This document shows, piece by piece, positions 25,341 through 34,453 of a DNA stretch of 37,888 nt. Origin of the DNA: Clostridia bacterium (GTDB lineage: Bacteria > Bacillota > Clostridia > Oscillospirales > Acutalibacteraceae); contig JAFSEF010000036.1 of assembly GCA_017435865.1 (NCBI GenBank), forward strand, positions 1 to 37,888. The letters run 5' to 3'. The number at the start of each line of letters is the position of its first letter. Position 1 is the first letter of the stretch. The translations under genes and the position numbers were made by a program. Under the pieces are notes generated by a model, which did no database searches, had not been told where the DNA came from, and was given only the letters and a program-made list of their open reading frames with translations.

Positions 25341-25386
25341 AAGCTGTATCATACACTTTTTACGGTGCGTGATACAGCTTTCTTTT
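25341..25386. terminator. Bidirectional terminator between hydrolase and oxidoreductase genes
   Basis: Eleven-base-pair stem AAGCTGTATCA / TGATACAGCTT (25341-25351 with 25370-25380) with T-runs on both sides. It ends the two convergent genes. Confidence 0.8.
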
Positions 25387-25392
25387 GTGTCG

Positions 25393-27366
25393 TTAAATCT
25401 GATTGCCTACGGTATATCCCTCGTACACGGCAGTCGGGATGATGCCGCCACCGTTGGAGTCGCCGATGTTATAGAGCTCTGCGACTTCACCCTGCAGAGA
25501 ATCATACAAAGAGGTTTCGGGTTTGCTGCCGACAGCGGAAACGACCGTATCTGTTTTTACAGCATTGACAACACCGTTCTTCATTCTGAAAATGACTTCG
25601 GAATCCGTGATTTTTTCAACGCGGCATTCTGTGAACAGTTGCACTCCCGTTCCTTTGAGGTGACCGAGCAGAATGGTCTGATTTGTTTTGCCTGTGTTGC
25701 CTGCAAGCGTGTCGGTCATTTCGATGATCGTCACTTTTTTGCCTTTGCGGGCAAGGTATTCCGCTGTTTCGCAACCGACGGACCCGCCGCCGATGACTGC
25801 AACATTCTTGCCGCAGTCCGCACCGTTGAGAATATCCGAAGCGTTGACGGCTTTTTCGGCTCCCGGAATCGGAAGTACGGCAGGTTTAACACCCGTTGCA
25901 CAAACAACAACATCCGGTTGCAGGGCAAGAATATCTTCTTTTGTCATTGCTTTGCCGAGATGTACTTCCACACCATGCAGAGAGAGCTGCTTTTCAAGAT
26001 ACGGTTTCATCAGTCCGAGATGCTGTTTGAAAGGCGGTTTGCAGGCAAGATTCATCTGACCGCCGACTTCATTTGCTTTATCGTAAAGACGGACTTTATG
26101 ACCACGCATGGCTGCAATTCTTGCTGCTTCCACACCTGCAACCCCTGCACCGATGACGACTACATTTTTCTTGGTCGCTGCAGGGGATACGGAGTAATCA
26201 TTGTCTCCCCTTGCAAGCACGGCATTGCCCGAACAAACGGCTCTGCTGCCGTGCTGAAGCTGATGGTCAATACAATGACCGCAACCGATGCAAGGTCTGA
26301 TTTCGTCTTCTCTGTCTTCGTCGATGAGATTGACAAGATCAGGCTGTGCAAGCAGTGCGTGTCCGATGAAAATGAAATCGCACTGTCCCGATTTGAGAGC
26401 TTTCTCAGCCGCAACGGGATTCTGTGCACGACCGCCGCCGATGAGGGCAACTTTCTTTTTGCCTGTTGTGAGCATCAGACCGATTTTCATCACAAGACTC
26501 AGTGCAACCGCCATACAATCGGGATATGCGGAGTCGGGTTTCTGATTTTTTCCTGCTTCCCCTGACCAGATGCCTGCCAGCACTTCGATGGCATCCACGC
26601 CTGCTTCCTGGAATTTTTTGCAATAGTGCAGACCGTCCAACATGGAAATGCCGCCGTCTTCACCCATTTCAATGACAGAAAGCTTGATGATGATTGCAAA
26701 ATCTTCACCGCACAGTTCGCGGATTCTTTTTACAATGTTCAGATGAAAACGCATTCTGTTGTCGCAGCTGCCACCGTATTCGTCTGTGCGTAAGTTGGCG
26801 GTTTTGGACAAAAACTGCTGCCCGAGGTAGTAGCCGACCGCATGGATTTCAACACCGTCAAAGCCTGCTTTTTTTGCACGCAATGCCGCCTGTGCATATT
26901 TTTCTTCAATCGCCTTGATTTCGGAAACAGTCAGCTCACGCGGTGTTTCGTTGGCAAGGCCCATCATGTAGGAATAAGGCATGGCAACGGCACTCGGTCC
27001 TACCGGTTGATCACCGATGATGGCACGTCTTGCACCTCTGCCGGTGTGGGAAAGCTGCAAAAAAGCCTTTGCACCGCCATCATGAATAACATCTGCAAGC
27101 TGTGTCATGCCGGGGATGTATTTGTCGTCATCAATGACAAGCATTCCGTTGGTGTTCAGCCCCAACGGTGCATCCACGCAGGTGACTTCCACGATAATGG
27201 CACCGACACCGCCTTTGGCACGTTCGGAATAGTGGTTCAGTACGGCTTTGTTGACAAAGCCGCCGTCGCTCTGACTCATGCCCATGGCAGCCATAACCGT
27301 TTTGTTACGCAATTCCACATTGCCGATTTTGCCGGGAGATAACAGGGTAGGATATTTTGGATTCAT
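25393..27366 (-). CDS. NADH:flavin oxidoreductase/FAD-dependent reductase (2,4-dienoyl-CoA reductase type)
   Basis: A 657-residue multidomain flavoenzyme. An old-yellow-enzyme TIM barrel (about 1-340) has GVEIHAVGYYLGQQFLS, with SKTANLRTDEYGG following. An iron-sulfur segment follows with PCIGCGHC and a later cysteine in AVCSGN. The FAD part starts with VVVIGAGVAGVEAA near residue 400 and the NAD(P) part with VAVIGGGSVGCETAEYLA near 525. It resembles 2,4-dienoyl-CoA reductase, 2-enoate reductase and the bile-acid BaiCD/BaiH enzymes, which reduce activated C=C bonds. Substrate cannot be told. The first cysteines are spaced C-x2-C-x2-C rather than the more usual C-x2-C-x3-C. It starts at an ATG with CGGAGA upstream. 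Confidence 0.88.
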   Translation of the reverse strand: MNPKYPTLLSPGKIGNVELRNKTVMAAMGMSQSDGGFVNKAVLNHYSERAKGGVGAIIVEVTCVDAPLGLNTNGMLVIDDDKYIPGMTQLADVIHDGGAKAFLQLSHTGRGARRAIIGDQPVGPSAVAMPYSYMMGLANETPRELTVSEIKAIEEKYAQAALRAKKAGFDGVEIHAVGYYLGQQFLSKTANLRTDEYGGSCDNRMRFHLNIVKRIRELCGEDFAIIIKLSVIEMGEDGGISMLDGLHYCKKFQEAGVDAIEVLAGIWSGEAGKNQKPDSAYPDCMAVALSLVMKIGLMLTTGKKKVALIGGGRAQNPVAAEKALKSGQCDFIFIGHALLAQPDLVNLIDEDREDEIRPCIGCGHCIDHQLQHGSRAVCSGNAVLARGDNDYSVSPAATKKNVVVIGAGVAGVEAARIAAMRGHKVRLYDKANEVGGQMNLACKPPFKQHLGLMKPYLEKQLSLHGVEVHLGKAMTKEDILALQPDVVVCATGVKPAVLPIPGAEKAVNASDILNGADCGKNVAVIGGGSVGCETAEYLARKGKKVTIIEMTDTLAGNTGKTNQTILLGHLKGTGVQLFTECRVEKITDSEVIFRMKNGVVNAVKTDTVVSAVGSKPETSLYDSLQGEVAELYNIGDSNGGGIIPTAVYEGYTVGNQI

Positions 27367-27402
27367 TTTATTTTCTCCGTTCTGATATTTTCTCTAATTG
27401 AA

Positions 27403-27431
27403 ATTATAATACAACTGAATGCTTTTTGCAA
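27403..27431 (-). promoter_or_regulatory. Promoter of the flavin oxidoreductase gene
   Basis: On the minus strand TTGCAA (27431-27426) and TATAAT (27408-27403), 17 bases apart. The -35 box is about 40 bases from the -35 box of the divergent gene. Confidence 0.6.
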
Positions 27432-27471
27432 CATGAAATGATAAGATACCGTTTAATAGTACACTGACGGA

Positions 27472-27500
27472 TTGACCTTTTTTTGCAAAAACGGTATAAT
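27472..27500 (+). promoter_or_regulatory. Promoter of the zinc-PLC-like gene
   Basis: TTGACC (27472-27477) and a perfect TATAAT (27495-27500) at 17-base spacing, ~32 bases before the start codon. Confidence 0.7.
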
Positions 27501-27531
27501 AAAAGGGTACTATAAAAACCGAGGTGCTGTT

Positions 27532-28221
27532 ATGGCTTCAAGAATCATGCATTTTGCCATTGCAAATGAATTGCAAAAGCAAGTGAATATAAAAGATCCG
27601 CAGCGGTTTTGTTTGGGGATTCTCTTGCCCGATGCGTATGTGCACAGCATTCAGGCTGCAACGGACAGTCACCTGAAATATACTGTCGCTGACGGTCAAA
27701 AAAAGACTTACCGCCTGCAATGGTTCCGTGAAACCTATGCGCAGCAACTGCAGAATGATGATTTGTATCTCGGCTATTATCTGCACCTGATTCAGGATAT
27801 GGTGTTCCGTCGGTTTGTTTATGATATGCACAACTGGGATCCGTATCCGCAGGGGAATATCGAACGCCTGCACAATGATTATAAATTGCTCAATGACTAT
27901 CTTGTAAAGCAGTACACTCTTTGCAATACTTTGCGAGTGCCGGACGATGTGCATAAAGAAGCACTGTTTTCGATTTATCCTTTTGATCTGCCGCAGCTGC
28001 AAACGGATTTTGCTGCTGATTTTGAACCGTATTGCGAAGGTGAAATATTTTTCTTCACACACAAAATGGCAGATGAATATATTGCAATGGCAACGCAGCA
28101 CTGCATTGCGGAAATGCAGGCTTTGCAGGCAGGCGGATTTACTTTTGACGAAGAACAATGGGCATGGGACAAAAATCCGCCGAAAAAATTGCTGAAAGAT
28201 CTGTTGCGTAAAGGCCGATAA
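27532..28221 (+). CDS. Zinc-dependent phospholipase C-like protein
   Basis: A 229-residue protein resembling small cytoplasmic members of the zinc-dependent phospholipase C/S1-P1 nuclease fold. Candidate metal ligands are H7 in SRIMHFAIA, D34 in LLPDAY, H47 in SHLKY, and H85/D89 in YYLHLIQD, the H...D...H...HxxxD order of that family. No signal peptide is present, unlike secreted toxins. The function is not known; the family name is the best guess. The ATG at 27532 has GAGGTG five bases upstream. It is transcribed alone and ends in a hairpin. Confidence 0.6.
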   Translation: MASRIMHFAIANELQKQVNIKDPQRFCLGILLPDAYVHSIQAATDSHLKYTVADGQKKTYRLQWFRETYAQQLQNDDLYLGYYLHLIQDMVFRRFVYDMHNWDPYPQGNIERLHNDYKLLNDYLVKQYTLCNTLRVPDDVHKEALFSIYPFDLPQLQTDFAADFEPYCEGEIFFFTHKMADEYIAMATQHCIAEMQALQAGGFTFDEEQWAWDKNPPKKLLKDLLRKGR

Positions 28222-28229
28222 ACATGAAA

Positions 28230-28258
28230 AGAACCGCTGTTTGTCAGCGGTTCTTTAC
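28230..28258. terminator. Bidirectional terminator
   Basis: Ten-base-pair stem AGAACCGCTG / CAGCGGTTCT (28230-28239 with 28245-28254) with T-rich flanks on both sides, between the convergent PLC-like and DUF1295 genes. Confidence 0.75.
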
Positions 28259-28269
28259 TATATACTCTA

Positions 28270-29070
28270 TCAGCCGACCAGCCATTTGTACTTTTCTACG
28301 CTGTACAGGGGAATGAACGGCACCATGATGGGCACGCTTTTGACATATTTCTGATATTCCGGATCGCTGCCGTAATTTTTGTTCTGACGGATTTCGAGAC
28401 GACGTGCTCCGCTGAACATAACAAAAATGATGCCGATGTAACCGATTGCAACGATGATCCATTGCCAGCCTTTGACTGCACCGATTGCAGAAATCACAAC
28501 ACCTGTCCAGAAAATCATTTCACCGAGATAATTCGGGCATCGGACAAGTCTGTACAGCCCTGTATCAACAAAACGACGGGGATTGACTTTTTTTGCTTTG
28601 TTTTTCTGGATGTCTGCAACCGATTCAAGCACAAGACCGAGCAGCATGACAGCCGCACCGATAAAAACAAATGCATTGTCCTGTGCGTTGTTGTGCAAGC
28701 GGTAGAATACACCCGAAACCTGTGTCACATAAAGCAATGCACAGGTCACCCAGATGGCAATTTTAACACCGAACGGAACGGATTTACCGTCTTTGATTTC
28801 ACCTTTCATGTTCTTCTTATAGGAATTGTCGCCGAATTCACGCACCGCAAGATAACCGCCCAGGCGGCAACCGTAAAGGATGAACAGAATGCAGCAAATG
28901 ACCGTGCCGACCGTCAGTTGTTTACCATACAGCAACAGCATCAGCAGACCTTCCCCTGCGATAGAAAAACCGTAACCGAGGGAAATGAACCATACATAAT
29001 TTTTGAATCCGATGGAACTGATGACCATGGCTGCAAGAAACAGCCACAAAAGACCGAGTGTGAAAACCAT
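28270..29070 (-). CDS. DUF1295/steroid 5-alpha reductase-like membrane protein
   Basis: A 266-residue integral membrane protein with about six to seven helices. The C-terminal ~110 residues (RRFVDTGLYRLVRCPNYLGEMIFWTG, then EIRQNKNYGSDPEYQKY) match the DUF1295/isoprenylcysteine methyltransferase-like cofactor pocket, with the RxPNYLGE motif intact. Relatives reduce steroid or lipid double bonds or methylate lipids, so its own reaction is open. The ATG at 29070 has GAGAGG nine bases upstream; an open frame runs further but without a better start. It has its own promoter and lies after the glycyl radical gene. Confidence 0.8.
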   Translation of the reverse strand: MVFTLGLLWLFLAAMVISSIGFKNYVWFISLGYGFSIAGEGLLMLLLYGKQLTVGTVICCILFILYGCRLGGYLAVREFGDNSYKKNMKGEIKDGKSVPFGVKIAIWVTCALLYVTQVSGVFYRLHNNAQDNAFVFIGAAVMLLGLVLESVADIQKNKAKKVNPRRFVDTGLYRLVRCPNYLGEMIFWTGVVISAIGAVKGWQWIIVAIGYIGIIFVMFSGARRLEIRQNKNYGSDPEYQKYVKSVPIMVPFIPLYSVEKYKWLVG

Positions 29071-29120
29071 TTTCAAAAACCTCTCTCTGTCGGATGAACC
29101 GACTTGTTTATTTGATGAGT

Positions 29121-29149
29121 ATTGTATAACATTTTTTATGAATATACAA
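29121..29149 (-). promoter_or_regulatory. Promoter of the DUF1295 gene
   Basis: On the minus strand TTGTAT (29149-29144) and TACAAT (29126-29121), 17 bases apart, in the gap after the glycyl radical gene. Confidence 0.5.
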
Positions 29150-29206
29150 CCTGTTTTGCTTTTTTGTTGTATGCTTCTTGCAGGGTGCTGTCGGCATGGT
29201 GAAGAC

Positions 29207-31372
29207 TTACAGCTGTGCAAATGTTCTTTCAATCACATTGTCCTGCAGTTCGCTGCTCAGGTTCACAAAATAATCACTGTAGCCGCCGACGCGGACAATC
29301 AGATTGCGGTGATTTTCGGGATTTCTTTTTGCATCAAGAAGATCTTCGGGGGAGACGACAGTGACAGTATATTGCTGTCCGCCGCCTGCGAAAAATGCCT
29401 TTGCAAGTGCAATAAAGGAAGCTTTGCCTTTTTCGGTCAAAAACATCTTCTTTTCAAATTTGTTCTGGAATACGAAACCGCTGCAGGCATCGATATGGTT
29501 GTATCTGAGAACGGATTTGATTTGTGCGGTCGGTCCTTTTTGGTCACGTCCGGGAGTTGCGGCAATGCTGTCAGCCAGAAGCGGTTCCGCCTTTTTCTTG
29601 CCGTTTGGAAGTGCCGCTGTTTGCATTCCGTATCTTGCCGCACGTTCAAAGGTACTGCAGCCGCCTGTAAAAACACCGCCTCGGTAGGTGTTGTTGCGTT
29701 TGAGAACGGTGAAAAAACGATTCAGTATCCGTGCGGTTATGGCATCAACTTCTTCGATGTCATTGCCGAATTTTTCGCAATTCCTGAAATCATGATGCAG
29801 CTGTTCATAACCCTCAAAATCTGCTTTCAGTGCATCGATGAGTTCGGTCATGGTGTATTTCTTTTCATCGTAAACCAGCTTCTTGACGGCATAAAGGCTG
29901 TCACCTGTATCGGCAATGCCCTCGGCTAAAATCTGTCCGTGATTGTAAAGCGGACCGCCGTTTCTGTAGTCGCGTCCTTTTTCAAGACAACCTTCAATCA
30001 GACATGAGCGAAGCGGATGCGGTTCAAATACACCGCGCAGATGTTGATAGTCATTGGCACTGCTGCAGGCATTGTAGGTTACGTAGTCAAGCTGATCGAT
30101 AAATGCACGTTCAAATCTTTCGTACGTACCGAATGTTGCGGGATCACCTGTTTCGACAGATATTTTTTCTCCTGTCATGCCGTCAATGCCATTATACAGT
30201 GCAAACTCCAGGCATTTGGTAAAAAGAACTTCGCCGTCTTCAAGTCCCATGTGGCTTTTGCCGAGGATGTCAATCTGATTGCATCCGTTCATGCAATAAT
30301 CATGGCTGTCAGCAGGCGGAATGCCGATTTTTTCAAGTGCGGCACAAACCACATCGTCGTTGTACAACGAAGGCAGTCCCGTTCCGACAGCGAGTGTTTC
30401 GGCAATCGCATTCCAGAGCATATCGGGTGTGTTGCTGTGAACCCGACAGGTTAGGTTTGGAGTGTTGTACCCTTTTTTTCTCACCATCGTAAGAATATCA
30501 TATGTGAGATCGTTGCTTTCATCGTTTCCGTTTTCATCACTGCCCGCAATGCACAGGTTCCATGAACGATGATCGCGGAAATAATCCCACAGTCTGTCAA
30601 GCAGGTCGGCAATTTCTTCCTTGTGCTCTGTTTTTGCATAAGCAGGGTACATATACTGGTCAAATCTGCCGGGGGAATCGTTTCCGTCAAGGGCAAAAAT
30701 GAGCATGAAAGAACACATCGCCGACGTAAAATCAAAGGCAGGTTTTTTCGGCACTGTTTCAAATGCCTTTGCCATACGCAGTAAAAGTGCCTTGTCTTTC
30801 GTATTCTGACAAGTTTCTGCCTTTTCAAGGGCAAGCTTGCCATATCTTTCACCGATAATGTCAATGGCATCCAGGGCATAAGAGCAGGCACGGTAGAACC
30901 AGTCTTCGTCCGGGAAGTGATCGCGGTTTGCTGCAATAATGGTTCGAATGTGGTCTGTGCCGAAGTTGATGATTCTGCCGTAATCGGGGTTTGCGTGTCC
31001 GCCCCAACGGCCGCCCCATTCTGCACCGGAACGATCGAGTGTTTCCGAGGGTTCGGAAAAAAGCCTTCTGGCTTTGCCTCTGAATATGTTGATTTCACGC
31101 AAATAACCGAGCAGCGTTTCCTTGTGTTCGGGGAATGCTTCTGCAAGGTGCAGAATATTTTCATCATTGAACTGCAGTCCCTCGGATTTTGTATAGCAAG
31201 AGCTGCCGTATTTTGTTTGGAATGTCGTAGCCGGAAGCAACTGCGGTGAAAATATGATATCAATGTTTTTTGCGGCATGAAGCAGTGCAAGTCCGACTCT
31301 TTCGCCGTGTTCCAATGTTTCATCGAGAAAATAACCGTAAAGGAAAGGATCAATCTGTGCCAAAGTCATCAT
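29207..31372 (-). CDS. Glycyl radical enzyme of unknown substrate
   Basis: A 721-residue glycyl radical enzyme (pyruvate formate-lyase superfamily). The C-terminal radical loop is RVGGYSDYFVNLS with the radical glycine at G697. The active-site thiyl loop is YCMNGCNQ with C364 (a second cysteine at C360). The dehydratase and C-N lyase members normally have Gly-Cys-x-Glu here, so the glutamate base is replaced by glutamine. The protein also starts near WGGHANPDYG without the ~100-residue N-terminal region of many relatives. The substrate is therefore not assigned. The ATG at 31372 has GTGAGG seven bases upstream. Its activase gene lies 13 bases before it. Confidence 0.88.
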   Translation of the reverse strand: MMTLAQIDPFLYGYFLDETLEHGERVGLALLHAAKNIDIIFSPQLLPATTFQTKYGSSCYTKSEGLQFNDENILHLAEAFPEHKETLLGYLREINIFRGKARRLFSEPSETLDRSGAEWGGRWGGHANPDYGRIINFGTDHIRTIIAANRDHFPDEDWFYRACSYALDAIDIIGERYGKLALEKAETCQNTKDKALLLRMAKAFETVPKKPAFDFTSAMCSFMLIFALDGNDSPGRFDQYMYPAYAKTEHKEEIADLLDRLWDYFRDHRSWNLCIAGSDENGNDESNDLTYDILTMVRKKGYNTPNLTCRVHSNTPDMLWNAIAETLAVGTGLPSLYNDDVVCAALEKIGIPPADSHDYCMNGCNQIDILGKSHMGLEDGEVLFTKCLEFALYNGIDGMTGEKISVETGDPATFGTYERFERAFIDQLDYVTYNACSSANDYQHLRGVFEPHPLRSCLIEGCLEKGRDYRNGGPLYNHGQILAEGIADTGDSLYAVKKLVYDEKKYTMTELIDALKADFEGYEQLHHDFRNCEKFGNDIEEVDAITARILNRFFTVLKRNNTYRGGVFTGGCSTFERAARYGMQTAALPNGKKKAEPLLADSIAATPGRDQKGPTAQIKSVLRYNHIDACSGFVFQNKFEKKMFLTEKGKASFIALAKAFFAGGGQQYTVTVVSPEDLLDAKRNPENHRNLIVRVGGYSDYFVNLSSELQDNVIERTFAQL

Positions 31373-31385
31373 AATCAAACCTCAC

Positions 31386-32279
31386 TTATTTTGATACTCT
31401 CACATCAATGCCGTGCATTGCAAACTGTGCACACCAATGTGATATTTCATTGTCGCTTGCATTGTCATGTTTATAGGCGGTGTTTGTGCCTGTTTTTTCG
31501 GCTTTTGCGGTGCCGAGGGAGTGATAGGGCATAATCTCTGCATACCTGTACCGCCCTTTGTTTTTATGCAGAAAAGCTGCAAGATCCGCAATAGCCTCAT
31601 TGCTGTCATTGCAGCCGGGAATCATCGGCAGCCTGATAATAATGTCAGCACCTGTGTTCATAAGAAAAAGAAGATTGGACAGAATGTGAGCATTGTCAGC
31701 ACCTGTCAGCTGTCGGTGCCGTACAGGATCAAGGCATTTTATGTCGAATAAAAATGTTGTGCCGAGGTCTGCCGCTTTTTTGTAGAACTCACGTGCACCG
31801 ATGCCGCAGGTTTCAACAGCAACGGAAATGCCTGCCTCTTTTGAAAGCCTGAGCAGTTCGTACGCAAAATCAGCCTGCAGCGACGGCTCACCGCCTGTAA
31901 GGGTTATTCCGCCGCCTGACGTATCGTAAAACATTTTGTCCTGCAACACTTCTTGCATAACTTCGGCTGCAGTCATTTCTTTGCCCGTTATTGTGTTGGC
32001 ATCGTGCAGACAGACTTTCACACATTTTTCGCACATTTTGCACTTTTCGCGGTCAAGAAACAATGTATCGTTGCGGATTGTACGTGCTTCGCATACGCTG
32101 AGACATCTGCCGCATGATGAGCATTTTTGTGTATCAAAAGAAAGAATCGGTTTTTTATCAAAACTTTCGGGATTATGGCACCAGATGCATCGCAACGGAC
32201 AGCCTTTCAGAAAAACGCAGGTGCGGATTCCGTCTCCGTCATGTATGCAGAATTTTTGTATGTTGAACACGATTCCCAT
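31386..32279 (-). CDS. Glycyl radical enzyme activase
   Basis: A 297-residue radical SAM activase that abstracts hydrogen from the glycine of the partner enzyme. The SAM cluster is C27-x3-C31-x2-C34 in CPLRCIWC. An inserted two-cluster ferredoxin region has C53, C56, C59, C63 and C80, C83, C86, C90. This insert is typical of activases for dehydratase-type enzymes and absent from PFL activase. GGGITLTGGEP follows near residue 122. The ATG at 32279 has GGTGAG about ten bases upstream and gives a normal MGIVFNIQKF start. It is the first gene of the two-gene unit. Confidence 0.93.
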   Translation of the reverse strand: MGIVFNIQKFCIHDGDGIRTCVFLKGCPLRCIWCHNPESFDKKPILSFDTQKCSSCGRCLSVCEARTIRNDTLFLDREKCKMCEKCVKVCLHDANTITGKEMTAAEVMQEVLQDKMFYDTSGGGITLTGGEPSLQADFAYELLRLSKEAGISVAVETCGIGAREFYKKAADLGTTFLFDIKCLDPVRHRQLTGADNAHILSNLLFLMNTGADIIIRLPMIPGCNDSNEAIADLAAFLHKNKGRYRYAEIMPYHSLGTAKAEKTGTNTAYKHDNASDNEISHWCAQFAMHGIDVRVSK

Positions 32280-32307
32280 TTTTATGCTCACCAACTTTCC
32301 AAAATCG

Positions 32308-32337
32308 ATTATAACACTGAATCATCATAAAACGCAA
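32308..32337 (-). promoter_or_regulatory. Promoter of the glycyl radical operon
   Basis: On the minus strand TTGCGT (32337-32332) and a perfect TATAAT (32313-32308), 18 bases apart, ~29 bases before the activase start. Confidence 0.55.
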
Positions 32338-32357
32338 CAGTTTTTGTGATCATCAGG

Positions 32358-32370
32358 CTGCATAATGCAG
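32358..32370. promoter_or_regulatory. Candidate operator upstream of the glycyl radical promoter
   Basis: CTGCATAATGCAG is a perfect 13-base palindrome about 20 bases upstream of the -35 box of the activase gene, a position that suits an activator. No local regulator gene is assigned to it. Confidence 0.3.
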
Positions 32371-32420
32371 AGATTCTGCCATCAGCACAATCACACTGTT
32401 TTGATCATTTCCTCATAATG

Positions 32421-32458
32421 CAAAAACACACCGACCACAAGGGTCGATGTGCTTTTTG
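32421..32458 (-). terminator. Distal terminator downstream of atpC
   Basis: On the minus strand a hairpin of about 15 bp (AAAAAGCACATCGACC with GGTCGGTGTGTTTTT) with one G-T pair and one bulge, closing with a T-run. Confidence 0.6.
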
Positions 32459-32569
32459 GTCGTAGTGACGGGACTTGACTCTCGCACTGCGGTGCGTAGG
32501 TCTTTTCGCGACTCTGAACGTCCTCCGGACGTTCTTTCACTACCGCTCCGCTTCAAGTCCCTTACATCA

Positions 32570-32617
32570 GAAAAGAAAAAAGTCCACCAAACCACAAGGG
32601 TTGCTGAACTTTTGTGG
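32570..32617 (-). terminator. Proximal terminator downstream of atpC
   Basis: On the minus strand an imperfect hairpin (AGTTCAGCAACC with GGTTTGGTGGACT) followed by TTTTTTCTTTT. It is the likely end of the ATP synthase transcript. Confidence 0.6.
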
Positions 32618-32756
32618 TGCGGATGTTCATAACACAAGTAGTTCTCCGGCAATACATATTCTATCTTTTTTAATGTAACACATTTCCTATTCAATAATGA
32701 ACCACCGCAGAAATTATAACTAATACAACCTTGACAGAAAAATCAATGCGGTATTT

Positions 32757-33044
32757 TTATTGGTTTTCTTTTATACTATTTACTGTTAATCTGACAATAT
32801 TGTCTTCAATAATACCAAAGCCGTCAGAAGTTTCGACAGATAAAATCAGTTTATCACCCGTATATGCAGTAACTACACCTGCACTGAGAGAAAAAATAGT
32901 ATTTGCATGGCCTTTTTTTATTCCGTAGGAACCTGAAAACTTTCCCTTAATATCATCGGCAATATTCAGCCGTATACTGTCACATTCCGGAATTTCAATT
33001 TGTCGGTCAACTGTAAAAATCGTAAGCGAAAGATTATCTTTCAT
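32757..33044 (-). CDS. atpC: F-type ATP synthase epsilon subunit, short form
   Basis: The last gene of the ATP synthase operon, 95 residues. It matches the N-terminal beta-sandwich of epsilon: SLTIFTVDR at the start, and SYGIKKGHANTIFSLSAGVV aligning with the GxxGILPxHA motif. The C-terminal two-helix domain present in most bacterial epsilon (130-140 residues) is missing. That domain inhibits ATP hydrolysis and can clamp the head, so this enzyme may lack that brake. The ATG at 33044 has CAGGTG six bases upstream; a GTG at 33053 overlapping the atpD stop is possible. The call depends on synteny as well as sequence. Confidence 0.78.
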   Translation of the reverse strand: MKDNLSLTIFTVDRQIEIPECDSIRLNIADDIKGKFSGSYGIKKGHANTIFSLSAGVVTAYTGDKLILSVETSDGFGIIEDNIVRLTVNSIKENQ

Positions 33045-33049
33045 ACTGG

Positions 33050-34453
<1,404 letters not shown>

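Larger units (their letters stand above)
32412..32617. repeat. Structured intergenic element with two hairpins and interleaved palindromes
   Basis: The gap of ~480 bases between the activase and atpC genes holds this element. The two ends carry similar hairpins that share ACCACAAGGG (32434-32443 and 32591-32600). Between them are two interleaved inverted repeats: GTAGTGA (32462-32468) with TCACTAC (32537-32543), and GGGACTTGA (32470-32478) with TCAAGTCCC (32553-32561). Inner palindromes are GAACGTCC-TCC-GGACGTTC (32516-32534) and CGCAC-TGCG-GTGCG (32483-32496). No protein gene is supported. The remaining 32618-32756 is AT-rich and shows nothing recognisable. Confidence 0.7.

Noticed and set aside
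25330-26565. A 411-codon open frame on the plus strand over the flavin oxidoreductase
   Set aside because: Antisense to a well-supported gene, cysteine- and histidine-rich without domain logic, and it starts inside a terminator hairpin.
32460-32500. tRNA-like string (CGGGACTTGA...) after the glycyl radical operon
   Set aside because: The T-arm-like bases do not extend to an acceptor stem, anticodon arm or D arm in either orientation; the string is one arm of a longer inverted repeat.
32413-32694. Small arginine- and serine-rich open frame on the minus strand
   Set aside because: It is a translation of the palindromic element and terminator hairpins, with no ribosome binding site.
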